Assembly: GCF_000157895.3 (NCBI RefSeq)
Contig: NC_022654.1
Location: 1-64,000 of the forward strand
Origin: Mycobacterium kansasii ATCC 12478
GTDB lineage: Bacteria; Actinomycetota; Actinomycetes; Mycobacteriales; Mycobacteriaceae
Length of the DNA stretch: 64,000 nt
Reading direction: 5' to 3'
The first letter of the stretch is position 1. Every line of letters starts with the position of its first letter. The translations under genes and the position numbers were made by a program. Positions 42,882-51,074 of this stretch are shown here, piece by piece. Below the pieces are notes generated by a model, which did not search any database, had not been told where the DNA came from, and worked only from the letters and a program-made list of their open reading frames with translations.

Positions 42882-43290
42882 CGCTTGCGCGCCTTGCGCT
42901 TTCGGTCGGCAGCCATGGCAGCAGTGCATCGCGCAGGGTGATTGCGATGCTGTCCCGTTGGCGGGTGTCCCAGCCCAGCACGCGTTCGAGCGAATTACTC
43001 AGCAGCGGTTGGTCATCCAATGCCGCAATGGTGTTGCGCCAGCTGGGTGTGTCCGCATCGGTGGCCACGTCGATAGTGGTGGCGGCCTGCACCACCCAGC
43101 TGATGCCCTGGCTGTTGCCTACTGGGGATGCCGCATACAGCATCGCCGCGAGCGGGGCCACAGCCACGGTGGCCCAGACGTCGTAGTGGTGGTCGCGTCC
43201 GGCCGACGCCGAATCCAGTAGCGCCTGAGCTGCTGTCATCGCCTCGGACGGGCTGCCTACCAGGATGGTTGGATCATCCACTGTGCTCAC
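42874..43290 (-). CDS. Stand-alone domain homologous to part of the VirD4-like protein
   Basis: A 138-residue protein that aligns with residues about 97-226 of the coupling ATPase at 45134-46537. Shared features are DDPTILVGSPSEAMTAAQ against FDPTALIRTPDQAVTTAN, APLAAMLYAASP (identical), GWDTRQRDSIAIT against AMDPRQRDSIALT, and LLPWL against VTPWM. Walker A and B are absent. It is the helical domain inserted in the ATPase, copied as a separate gene. It could bind cargo or relaxosome partners independently or modulate the ATPase. It is flanked by minus-strand genes on the same operon strand. Confidence 0.75.
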   Translation of the reverse strand: MSTVDDPTILVGSPSEAMTAAQALLDSASAGRDHHYDVWATVAVAPLAAMLYAASPVGNSQGISWVVQAATTIDVATDADTPSWRNTIAALDDQPLLSNSLERVLGWDTRQRDSIAITLRDALLPWLPTESARRASGE

Positions 43291-43436
43291 TTGTGCTCCT
43301 TAACTTGGTGATGGTTGGTGTTCTGGGCCGCGAGTGTTTGGCCCAGGTCCTGTGGTTGATGACCGGCACTGCCGCGGGCACAGTCCCGTTACAGAGCCGG
43401 CGGCCACGGATACCGCAGCCGATAAACGCCGTAACT

Positions 43437-44549
43437 TCATGCATCGCTGGCACTTTCGCCAACCACAGTGGACCGTGGAATGAACTTCACACTGCGCAGA
43501 TCGACCGGTCGATCATTGGTGAGGCGTGCAATGTCGGTCCATTCGCTAACGTCGCTGAGGGTCGTGAAGGTGCGTTGCTGAATCCGGACTGGACGGGCGC
43601 GCGCTGCCATGTCGAGCAGGAGTTGGACAACATCGTCGAAATAGAATGTGCTAGTCGGGTCCTCGTCGTCGACGCGGAACCAAAATTCCGCAGGATCAGC
43701 GCGGTATTCCTGCCAGAACAACGCATTTCCTGACGCAGCGGCGCTCGCCGCGCCCAGATCAGCACTCAGCGATTCGGCCTCGACGCAATCCCACACCTCC
43801 GGTGGGCTCGCCAGACAGATCCCGACGCCGTTGGCAATCTTCGACGTCTTGCCGCTGACCTCCTGTGACACCCGGCGGGCGCTGACACGGTAGTGGACAT
43901 CCGACCACACCGCACACCACTGCCGCCCCGCCGGCACATAGTCAACGCGGCCAGGAAGGTCCACCCGCGGCGCCTCGTATCCGGCCGCCTCCGCGGCCGC
44001 GAGAACCAGCCGCGCCTGAGCGATCAGCAGTGGCGCTGACGTGGTGATGGCGCGGTGCACGGGATCTGTTGTCGGGTACCGCTGAAGTACCTCGGCGAGC
44101 CGCTCGGCCGGATCGATCGGGACGCCATCGGGGCCTGTGCACAAATCGGCACAGCTGAGGATGGCCAGCTCCGCCACGTCGGCCGGCAACGGAAACGCTG
44201 CTAGCTGCTCGTGCAGCCCTCTTTCACGAGCCTCGACCACCGCGCCCGTATGATGCGCGATCAAACTCACCACATTGGGTGAAATCCCGGCCTGTTGGGC
44301 GTATCTGGCGCCATCGAGCGGGTGAAAACCGGTATCCACCAAATCCGGGGAATAGCCAATGTCATGCAGCCACGCCGCAGTAACGATGTCCTCCTCATGT
44401 CCGGGTGCCAGTACCCGCGCCAGCCGCCCAGCGGTCGCGGCCACACCGGCAGTGTGGGAATAACGCCGCGTCGTCACCGGCGCAGCCGAGGTGTAGGTCG
44501 ACTTCGACAGCAGCTGCAGCGCCATGAACTGAGCATCTTCGACGTTCAC
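43437..44549 (-). CDS. HD-domain phosphohydrolase-like protein
   Basis: A 370-residue protein. Residues about 25-130 form an HD domain: YSHTAGVAATAGRLARVL, AAWLHDIGYSP (His-Asp), HPLDGARYAQQAG and LIAHHTGA, the metal-binding pattern of HD/HDOD hydrolases. The C-terminal 170 residues are mixed strands and helices with no motif seen. HD domains hydrolyse nucleotides or cyclic nucleotides; the substrate here is unknown. The GTG start has GGGGG seven bases upstream. Its place inside the conjugation gene set is unusual. Confidence 0.8.
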   Translation of the reverse strand: MNVEDAQFMALQLLSKSTYTSAAPVTTRRYSHTAGVAATAGRLARVLAPGHEEDIVTAAWLHDIGYSPDLVDTGFHPLDGARYAQQAGISPNVVSLIAHHTGAVVEARERGLHEQLAAFPLPADVAELAILSCADLCTGPDGVPIDPAERLAEVLQRYPTTDPVHRAITTSAPLLIAQARLVLAAAEAAGYEAPRVDLPGRVDYVPAGRQWCAVWSDVHYRVSARRVSQEVSGKTSKIANGVGICLASPPEVWDCVEAESLSADLGAASAAASGNALFWQEYRADPAEFWFRVDDEDPTSTFYFDDVVQLLLDMAARARPVRIQQRTFTTLSDVSEWTDIARLTNDRPVDLRSVKFIPRSTVVGESASDA

Positions 44550-44646
44550 CGGTCCCCCTTGTCACGTTTGTGTACGCGCTGGTGCGGCTGGCGAGTGCAT
44601 AGTTGCTGACGCCAACTGCGCTGGCTCGGGGCGCTGATCGACGCAC

Positions 44647-44871
44647 TCACCGCACATCACCTAATGAGTCAGCCGGAAAGACGCATTTGGCATGGACGGC
44701 CGGCCACGTCGCGGTGTGGTCGTGTACCCGTGCCACATAGTCGAAGCTCGCTAGCAATCCCAGACAGGTGACGGCCTCTACGGTCAGAAGGCATGACCAA
44801 AAGGCCAGTGTGCGAACAAGGTTCGACCGCACCCAGTGGTCGGTGGTCTTGTCGTGCAACGCGCTCATCAT
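44647..44871 (-). CDS. Small membrane protein
   Basis: A 74-residue protein with one helix (LAFWSCLLTVEAVTCLGLLASF). Its ATG sits on the stop of the upstream gene (44871-45137), so it is in the same operon as the VirD4-like gene. No family recognised. Confidence 0.5.
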   Translation of the reverse strand: MMSALHDKTTDHWVRSNLVRTLAFWSCLLTVEAVTCLGLLASFDYVARVHDHTATWPAVHAKCVFPADSLGDVR

Positions 44872-45137
44872 CAGCCCGCCTGCTCGCGCCGATGGCGATG
44901 GCTGTGGGTTAATTCCCAGTGCGCCAGGTGGCCGGGCTGGTCGTGGACGCGGCGCACCACACCGCGGCGCTGCAGGGTGAGCAAGGCCCGGTAGACCTCT
45001 TCGGCCACCACCGGTCGCCGGCCACGTCGGCCACGATGCTCAGAGACGGCGATGCGCGCCGCGCTGGTTGTGGTGGGACCGCCGGCGCCCGCCAGGACGT
45101 CAACGAGCTGCGCGCGCAGCTGCTCGGCGTCGCTCAT
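44871..45137 (-). CDS. Small wHTH-like protein downstream of the VirD4-like gene
   Basis: An 88-residue protein starting in an ATGA overlap with the VirD4-like gene. The middle (RRPVVAEEVYRALLTLQRRGV then VRRVHDQPGHLAHWEL) looks like a winged helix-turn-helix. It may regulate the operon or bind DNA near the transfer origin; that is inference. Confidence 0.55.
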   Translation of the reverse strand: MSDAEQLRAQLVDVLAGAGGPTTTSAARIAVSEHRGRRGRRPVVAEEVYRALLTLQRRGVVRRVHDQPGHLAHWELTHSHRHRREQAG

Positions 45138-46537
45138 GTCTTGAGCGCCTTCATGGCTCGGCGGTGGCGCTGTAATACCCATTCCCACATCGTTTCTGGT
45201 TCACGCTCCGGCGGGTCGGCTTGTAGCAGCCTGTTCACCGCGTTGTCATACCGTTTGACAAAAACCGGCCAATCGGGAAGCTCGGTGGCGATGCCGGCTG
45301 TGCCGCGCCGCAGCATCCGTGCTTGGCCGAGGTTTTGTGGGAGCAGCCGCCGGTAATCCAGACTCGGACCGAGGTGTGAAGACAATGTCTTGCCGCTGCT
45401 GGCTTGGTCGAAAGTCTCTTGGCGGCGGGTGGTTTCGCGTGACCACTGCTCGGCGCGCTGCAGCATCTCCATCTCCGCGGCCCCGTACATGATCAGGGCG
45501 GCCGGGAAGGTGTCGCGCAGCTCCTGGGCGTAAGCCTTGCCATAGATCGTGTCGAACTGGCTCGACCCCTGCACCGACAAGAGAAGGTTGACCCCCAGGC
45601 CCCGGCCCTCTGAAACGTGACGGCGCAGGGCCGGCATCGGGGCCACGTTGGCCGCCTCGTCGATCACAATCAGCAGCCGGTGCATCATTTCTTTTCGTGC
45701 GGTCTTGCCGCGCCAGCTGCGCACGAGGTGCTCGAGCAGGGTGACCGCGGCGCCGGCGATGGACCCTTCGGCCGGTGCCAGGATGAACAGCGTGGCATCG
45801 GGGTTGGACAGAAACGATTCGTCGAATGTGGGCTCGGTCATCCCGCGCAGCCCTAACCGCATCCACGGGGTGACCGCTTTGCGCATCGTCAAGGCGATGC
45901 TGTCGCGCTGGCGCGGGTCCATGGCCAGGGTCCGCATCAGTGCGTTGCGGAACAAGGGTTGACGGGCCACGTAGCGGGCGGCGCTGTGCCAGCCTGGCGC
46001 GTCGGGCGCCTTTTTGTCTTCTTCGAGGTTGTCCACGGCCATCAGCACCCATTCGATGCCCTTGCCGTTGCCGCACGGTGAGGCCGCATAGAGCATCGCC
46101 GCCAACGGGGCCTCGGTGTTGGATTCCCAAATCCCGGCATCAGAGACCTGGTCGATTCCTGATCCCAGACCGACCGCGGACATCTGCATCATGGTGTTGG
46201 CGGTGGTCACCGCCTGATCCGGAGTGCGAATCAGCGCGGTCGGATCGAATGAGCGCACCTCGGCGTCGGTGGGATAGACCGGCGAGTAATCCGGGCGTAA
46301 GTCGATGACTTGCTTTGGGCCCCAACGTCGTTGGCACACCAACCACATCAGGTCATCTTTGCTGGACACGCAGACAGCGGGCCCGCCCCATAGCACACTG
46401 GCCGGCGCCAGCACGCCGGTCGTCTTTCCCGTTTCCGTGGGCGCAGAGACCAGGATGTGTGCGGGTGCTTCGGCCACGACAAGCTTTCCGTCGTCGCGGC
46501 AAAACCCGCAGTAGGGTGAAGCACGCCGAACATACAT
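45134..46537 (-). CDS. VirD4/TraG-like type IV coupling ATPase
   Basis: A 467-residue soluble coupling-protein ATPase. Walker A is APTETGKT (residues 33-40), Walker B LLIVIDEA (288-295), and SEGRGLGVNLLLSVQGSSQFD and PAALIMYGAAEMEM follow, typical of TraG/VirD4 and TraM-recognition ATPases that feed DNA into a conjugation channel. The usual N-terminal membrane helices are missing; a membrane protein ends 2 bp upstream (46540-47205) and probably supplies them. The helical insert at about 97-226 is duplicated as a separate gene at 42874-43290. A small wHTH gene overlaps its stop. Confidence 0.85.
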   Translation of the reverse strand: MYVRRASPYCGFCRDDGKLVVAEAPAHILVSAPTETGKTTGVLAPASVLWGGPAVCVSSKDDLMWLVCQRRWGPKQVIDLRPDYSPVYPTDAEVRSFDPTALIRTPDQAVTTANTMMQMSAVGLGSGIDQVSDAGIWESNTEAPLAAMLYAASPCGNGKGIEWVLMAVDNLEEDKKAPDAPGWHSAARYVARQPLFRNALMRTLAMDPRQRDSIALTMRKAVTPWMRLGLRGMTEPTFDESFLSNPDATLFILAPAEGSIAGAAVTLLEHLVRSWRGKTARKEMMHRLLIVIDEAANVAPMPALRRHVSEGRGLGVNLLLSVQGSSQFDTIYGKAYAQELRDTFPAALIMYGAAEMEMLQRAEQWSRETTRRQETFDQASSGKTLSSHLGPSLDYRRLLPQNLGQARMLRRGTAGIATELPDWPVFVKRYDNAVNRLLQADPPEREPETMWEWVLQRHRRAMKALKT

Positions 46538-46539
46538 TC

Positions 46540-47205
46540 CTAGGACCTCCTGATGGGGCTGGGATCTCCCGGCGGACTTTCACGGTGGGTGGGGAACACT
46601 CCCGGCCCGGTCAAATCGTCGGCTTGCAGGAATCCGAAGTCGATCTCATCGACGTCATCGGGCGGGCGCATCGGCCACCAGTCGCGGGCCCCGTCTACGG
46701 CCAGCCAGCCCTCCAAAATCCCGTAGACACCTGCTGTGAGCAGCGTCGCCGGGATTTGAGCCAGCAACCACGGAATCGCGGCCGCCGACACCAGGGAATC
46801 GCCCGGGCCTGCCAGCCACAACAGCAGTGGAAGCGGAGCACCGACGATGGCCGATGACCACATGAACGCGGCGATCGGGTATGAACGCAGTTCGCCAGGA
46901 ATTAGCTGCACGACACTCACCGACAACGCTTTACCTGCCGGCCAGCCCAGCGGCGCCAGCACCGCCGCAGTCATAAAAAGCACCCAATCAAACATTGCAT
47001 ACGGTGTTTTAATTCCGCGCGCATACCACGGATGAATAACGTCGTCGTCAGCGGGATCAACCCGCGCACCGGTACGGTCGGTGTCGCGATCTCGTATTTG
47101 GCGTGCAACAATTTCTGCACGCCTTTTCTGAAATATAAACGTCCGTTGGTTACGGGCAATCCACTTGCGGCGGATCTCGTCGAACCGGTCAGGAGGCACT
47201 GACAT
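46540..47205 (-). CDS. Membrane partner of the VirD4-like ATPase
   Basis: A 221-residue protein with a basic N-terminal 60 residues, then two to four membrane helices (AMFDWVLFMTAAVLAPLGW, AIVGAPLPLLLWLAG, IPATLLTAGVYGILEGW). It stops 2 bp before the coupling ATPase start, which lacks its own anchor, so it probably tethers that ATPase. ATG 47205 follows GGGGGG; the GTG at 47214 is a less likely start. The start overlaps the end of the HTH gene. Confidence 0.65.
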   Translation of the reverse strand: MSVPPDRFDEIRRKWIARNQRTFIFQKRRAEIVARQIRDRDTDRTGARVDPADDDVIHPWYARGIKTPYAMFDWVLFMTAAVLAPLGWPAGKALSVSVVQLIPGELRSYPIAAFMWSSAIVGAPLPLLLWLAGPGDSLVSAAAIPWLLAQIPATLLTAGVYGILEGWLAVDGARDWWPMRPPDDVDEIDFGFLQADDLTGPGVFPTHRESPPGDPSPIRRS

Positions 47206-47623
47206 CAGCAGCACCCCCCGCGGCTCGTACAGGCTCAGTGTAAAAGTCGCCGAGGCGTTGCGCGACGTCCAGCAGAAAGTTCTTCAACTCGGCCGCAGTA
47301 CGCGCCACCCCGACCGATTCGGCGTCACGCCGAGCCGCGTCGACCGCAGCCGCACACCTGCTGACCTGCTCAGATATCCTCAGCGTGGGGCTTCCGCCGG
47401 CCAGCGTCCACTGCGCCGAACCCTCTTGCCACCCCAGTGCCACATCCAGGCGAGCCAGTGTCTTGACCGACAGCCCGCCGCCGCGCTCAGCGGCCTTATA
47501 CAGCGTCGAGGGTGCCGGGCCGCCCGCCGCTGCCAGGTCCTCGCGGGTCCAGCGCAGCTGCGCGAGGCGGTCCTCGACGAAAAAGAGCAGCCGCCCTACT
47601 CCGTCTGCCGGGATTGCATTCAC
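47189..47623 (-). CDS. XRE-like HTH regulator of the conjugation operons
   Basis: A 144-residue protein with an N-terminal HTH (LAQLRWTREDLAAAGGPAPS, then TLYKAAERGGGLSVKTLARLD) and a helical C-terminal half. It is the first gene of the minus-strand set and is divergent from the plus-strand T4SS operon. A 21-bp inverted repeat lies between the two (47666-47686), the natural binding site, so it probably regulates both. Confidence 0.75.
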   Translation of the reverse strand: MNAIPADGVGRLLFFVEDRLAQLRWTREDLAAAGGPAPSTLYKAAERGGGLSVKTLARLDVALGWQEGSAQWTLAGGSPTLRISEQVSRCAAAVDAARRDAESVGVARTAAELKNFLLDVAQRLGDFYTEPVRAAGGAADVSAS

Positions 47624-47665
47624 ACGAATGACGGTAACAACCGATCAAGTTATTTCGCTACGGCC

Positions 47666-47686
47666 GTGGAATATCAGTTATTCCAC
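47666..47686. promoter_or_regulatory. Operator candidate between divergent T4SS operons
   Basis: GTGGAATA and TATTCCAC are perfect 8-bp arms around TCAGT. It lies 43 bp before the HTH gene and 35 bp before the first T4SS gene. Symmetric location suggests a single repressor site for both transcripts. Confidence 0.6.
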
Positions 47687-47721
47687 CCCTTAAGCTGAGC
47701 CCAAGGACAGGAGGTCAGCAG

Positions 47722-48027
47722 ATGCGCGTGGTAATGGGCGTTTTTGTCATCGCCATCATGGGATGTGTTTTCACCCTGATCACAGCGGTGGTCTTCGTGA
47801 CCCAACACCTGTTTGCCGGCGTCGTGGTCGCCGGTCTGATCGTCGCCGCTTGGGGCGTCAGCGCACGCCGGCGCCGGGCGCGCCGCGCGCAGCATCACTC
47901 GGCCTACCCGACCGGCGTGGCCAGCCCGCAGCTGCCGCCGGCGACGCCGTGGGCGCCATCCCAGATGTCCTCGGCGGCGCTGCGCCCGCGCAGCCTGCCC
48001 CCCGGTGTGCGGCGGCGTCTGCCATGA
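47722..48027 (+). CDS. Small membrane protein, first T4SS-operon gene
   Basis: A 101-residue protein with two hydrophobic helices near the N-terminus (VVMGVFVIAIMGCVFTLITA, FAGVVVAGLIVAAWGV) and a basic C-terminal tail. It has a strong AGGAGG ribosome site, and its stop overlaps the next start (ATGA). No family recognised, but the location and size suit a VirB2/VirB3-like or accessory component. Confidence 0.6.
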   Translation: MRVVMGVFVIAIMGCVFTLITAVVFVTQHLFAGVVVAGLIVAAWGVSARRRRARRAQHHSAYPTGVASPQLPPATPWAPSQMSSAALRPRSLPPGVRRRLP

Positions 48028-49238
48028 GCAAGCCCACGACCGATCACGAGTACTATTGCGCTGCCACGCAGGCGTTCTTCGATGAGATCGACAGCGACGG
48101 CCCCGACGTGATCACCACGCACGTCCCCGGCCCTGGAGATGAGCTCCCTCCGCCGCCAAGTCCCGATCCTGAACCGGACTGGGAACCCAGCGGCGACGGC
48201 GGTAGTGCCGAGCAGTTCGGCGAGCGACGGCCCGCCGATGACGACGAGCTCGTTGATCTCGACGGCCCCGGCCCTGCCGACGAACGTGATGAGCAGCCCG
48301 GCACTGTAGACGACGACACACCGGCACCCAGCACCGAGCGTGACAGCACCGAAAACCCCTCACCGGCAACCGATCTGGCCCACCAGCCCACCTCCCCCAA
48401 GGACGAGGACACCGGTGGCGCGAAGACCAAGAGCACCCCCCGCTACAACAAGAAGATCGCCGTGGGCTTCGCGGTCATCACCGTGGCGGCCACCGTCCTG
48501 GTCAGCGCAGGCCTGCTGGCCATGCGCAGCGACCCGCACACCAACGAGCAGCCTCAACCCGCACAGCCGGGCACCCGGCTCAGCGTTCTGGCCGCCCCGT
48601 CCAGTACCACCCCGGCGCCCGAGGGCCAAGACTCGGCCATCCCCTACACCGCCACGTCGGTGGGCTGCCTGCCCGGATCGACTGCCGCGCAATCAGTCGC
48701 CGGCCCCGACACCACCCAGGCCTGGGTCTGTGTCACCGGCGGCAACGTCGGTCAATTCCTGGTCATCAATCTCGGCCGCACCATGGTGGTCACCTCGGTC
48801 TGCATCGCTCCGGGCTGGGTCGGGGCCGACGCCTCGGGCGCCGATCAATGGCACCAGCACCGCGTCCTGACCCGGGTGCAGTGGAGCTTCAACGACGTCC
48901 CGCCCACCGCGATCCCCCAAGAGACCGGCAGCGTGCACGGCGAGGCCTGCAAACCCCTGCCCAGCAGCGGGGTGCTGGCCTCTCGAATCATCATGCTCGT
49001 CCAAGAGACCGGGCGCGCACCCGCCGACACCGCCCCCACCACCACTTCGGCTCCCGGCGGCGGGGGTCTGTTCGGCGAGGTGATGGGACCACCGGCCGCC
49101 CCGGCCGATCCTGCACCGACCAGCAGCACCCCGATGCTGCCTGGCCTGCCTGCCGAGACCAGTCACACCGATCCCGCTGACAACACGTTTGCGTCGTCGT
49201 CGATCAAAATCTTCGGCCACTCACCCCTGCACCAGTAG
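48024..49238 (+). CDS. Bitopic T4SS-operon protein with extracellular discoidin-like domain
   Basis: A 404-residue protein. The first 150 residues are acidic and Pro-rich, followed by a membrane helix at about 155-178 (IAVGFAVITVAATVLVSAG). The exported part has GQFLVINLGRTMVVTSVCI and HQHRVLTRVQWSFND with four Cys, which resembles a discoidin (F5/8 type C or NADase-glycan-binding-like) beta-sandwich. The end is Pro/Ser-rich. It may act in cell-cell contact during transfer; inferred from topology. Confidence 0.65.
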   Translation: MSKPTTDHEYYCAATQAFFDEIDSDGPDVITTHVPGPGDELPPPPSPDPEPDWEPSGDGGSAEQFGERRPADDDELVDLDGPGPADERDEQPGTVDDDTPAPSTERDSTENPSPATDLAHQPTSPKDEDTGGAKTKSTPRYNKKIAVGFAVITVAATVLVSAGLLAMRSDPHTNEQPQPAQPGTRLSVLAAPSSTTPAPEGQDSAIPYTATSVGCLPGSTAAQSVAGPDTTQAWVCVTGGNVGQFLVINLGRTMVVTSVCIAPGWVGADASGADQWHQHRVLTRVQWSFNDVPPTAIPQETGSVHGEACKPLPSSGVLASRIIMLVQETGRAPADTAPTTTSAPGGGGLFGEVMGPPAAPADPAPTSSTPMLPGLPAETSHTDPADNTFASSSIKIFGHSPLHQ

Positions 49239-49254
49239 GAGGCTTCCACCAACC

Positions 49255-50181
49255 ATGCTCACCAACACCTGGCGTCAACGACTTCACGGCACCCACACCG
49301 CGTTTCGCCGCGCGGGCCTCATCATCGGCCTGGCCTCCTGCAGCGTGGTGGCCATCGCCACCATCTGGGGGTGGATCTTCAACGACCCCATCGACGTCGC
49401 AGGCCCGGCCCGCAGCGCGGTCAACCGCACCGCCCTGGTCGGCTCCTACGCCCAAGACTGTGTGACCCGTTGGCTCACCGCCACCGCATCTCACCAACAG
49501 GTCCTGCATGACTGCTGGTCGCTGCGCGACCCCATGAAGCTGCCCACCACCCCCGCGCTCATCGTCACCTCCCCGGCAGTCTCAGCGGTCACCCTGGTCA
49601 GCGACGCCGGCACCACCCAGCAGTGGAGCGTGGTGATCACCGTCTCCGAGCGCCCGTTCGAGGCCGCCACCCCCCGCACCGCCTACTACCGGCTGCCCGT
49701 CGTCTACAGCAACTACGGACTGCGGGCCAGCGCACTACCGGCCCGGGTCAACGGGCCCGGCGCCGGCGCGGACGCGCCGCTGGGCTATTCCACTGCGGTC
49801 GCCGACACCTCACCGGCTTTCACCACGGTCAGCGGATTCATCACCAGCTTTTTGACCGGCGCCGGCGGGCTGGAACGCTACGTCACCACCAACTCCGGGC
49901 TGCTTCCCGCCGCGGACTACCGCTCCGCCCAAGTCATCAAACTCGTCTCCAACCACGCCCCCGGCGATCACGATGTGCCTGCTGAGGGCACCACCGTGCA
50001 CGTGTTGGCCACTGTCAACGCCGTGACCAGCCAGTACGCACCGCTTCAACTGGACTACCCGATCGCGTTGACCGTCACCAGCGGCCGCTGGAGCGTCTCG
50101 GGCCTCGACTATGCCCCCCTGCTCGCCCAGGGCGCCGAACTGACCCCTGTCATCCCCACCGCGGCCGCCGCGCCCCGCTAA
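49255..50181 (+). CDS. TcpC/VirB8-like T4SS protein
   Basis: A 308-residue protein with one N-terminal membrane helix (AGLIIGLASCSVVAIATIWGW) and an exported part of two NTF2-like domains, with DPIDVAGPARSAVNRTALVGSY and QLDYPIALTVTSGRWSVSGL, as in the TcpC family of Gram-positive conjugation systems (VirB8-like). TcpC bridges the membrane channel. ATG 49255 is set by AGGAGG eight bases upstream. Confidence 0.75.
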   Translation: MLTNTWRQRLHGTHTAFRRAGLIIGLASCSVVAIATIWGWIFNDPIDVAGPARSAVNRTALVGSYAQDCVTRWLTATASHQQVLHDCWSLRDPMKLPTTPALIVTSPAVSAVTLVSDAGTTQQWSVVITVSERPFEAATPRTAYYRLPVVYSNYGLRASALPARVNGPGAGADAPLGYSTAVADTSPAFTTVSGFITSFLTGAGGLERYVTTNSGLLPAADYRSAQVIKLVSNHAPGDHDVPAEGTTVHVLATVNAVTSQYAPLQLDYPIALTVTSGRWSVSGLDYAPLLAQGAELTPVIPTAAAAPR

Positions 50182-50194
50182 AGGAACACCCACC

Positions 50195-50422
50195 ATGAGC
50201 CTTCTGCATTTTCTCGACCGCCATCACCTTCTCGTACCGATCCTGATCGCCCCCTCGGTGCTGCTGTGCGCCGTGTACGTGTACCGCCGCGTCTGGGCGT
50301 CCCTCATCTGGACCACAGTGCTCACCGCGGCGCTCGTGTTCGCAGCGCCGCCTCTCGCCCACGGGCACGACCGCGAATTCGGCCCCGTTGTGCCAAATTC
50401 ACAATTCGGCCCGGACCGCTGA
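50195..50422 (+). CDS. Small membrane protein of the T4SS operon
   Basis: A 75-residue protein with two hydrophobic helices (LLVPILIAPSVLLCAVYVY, SLIWTTVLTAALVFA). It has a good ribosome site (AAAGGA) and is tightly placed after the TcpC-like gene. Family not identified. Confidence 0.6.
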   Translation: MSLLHFLDRHHLLVPILIAPSVLLCAVYVYRRVWASLIWTTVLTAALVFAAPPLAHGHDREFGPVVPNSQFGPDR

Positions 50423-50447
50423 AGTAAATCGTGAAAGGAACCCTGAC

Positions 50448-50696
50448 GTGCATACCGCATCAGCCCCAACGCTTTTCGACGCCGCCAACCAGGTTGCGGG
50501 ACCTCCCCTCCTCGGCGCCATCGGCTTGGGTGGGGGCGTTGTGTGCGTTGTGCTCGCCAGCTTGGCACTCGCTGTCGAGTCCGCCCGTCAGGGGCGCACC
50601 ATGGTCGCGCTGGGATGGGGAGTTCTCACCCCCAGCACCGCCGTCGTCATCGCCTTCGGCCCCATCCTTGGACCTCTCTCGCTGTCATTGCACTAA
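50448..50696 (+). CDS. Small membrane protein of the T4SS operon
   Basis: An 82-residue protein from GTG 50448 (GAAAGGA upstream) with two hydrophobic helices (LLGAIGLGGGVVCVVLASLALA, GVLTPSTAVVIAFGPILGPLS cut to its core). The size and two-helix layout fit a VirB2-type pilin or TrbC-like subunit, but no motif proves it. Confidence 0.55.
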   Translation: MHTASAPTLFDAANQVAGPPLLGAIGLGGGVVCVVLASLALAVESARQGRTMVALGWGVLTPSTAVVIAFGPILGPLSLSLH

Positions 50697-50716
50697 CCAT
50701 GAAAGGGAATACTGAT

Positions 50717-51001
50717 ATGAACACCGCTTCGCACACAACGGTTTTGGCCGTCGCCGACCTCGTTTCGGGCAGCCATGCCCTCTACACCATCGGGGTAGGT
50801 GTGATGGTCGTGCTTATCCTGCTCGGCGGCGGTGCACGCGCGGTCGGCTCCTTCTTCGGCGGCCGCATCGGCGCGACCGTGGGCTGGGCCCTAACCGGCG
50901 TCGTCGTCGCCGTGATCGTCGGCTCGGGTTATGCGATCTACGTCTCGACCAAACACACCGTCGATCGCACCGGCATCACCACCGGCCAATTCGGCCAATA
51001 A
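50717..51001 (+). CDS. Small two-helix membrane protein (possible VirB2-like)
   Basis: A 94-residue protein with two helices (LYTIGVGVMVVLILLGGGAR, ATVGWALTGVVVAVIVGSGY) joined by a short charged loop, close to the TrbC/VirB2 pilin layout, with a ribosome site AAAGGGA. It lies directly before the VirB4 ATPase. A pilin-like channel subunit is plausible. Confidence 0.6.
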   Translation: MNTASHTTVLAVADLVSGSHALYTIGVGVMVVLILLGGGARAVGSFFGGRIGATVGWALTGVVVAVIVGSGYAIYVSTKHTVDRTGITTGQFGQ

Positions 51002-51074
51002 CCCTGCGACAGCATCCCTTCCACCGCAACCGGCGACCCGGTTCCGCGGTCACAACGCGCGAGGAAAATAACCC

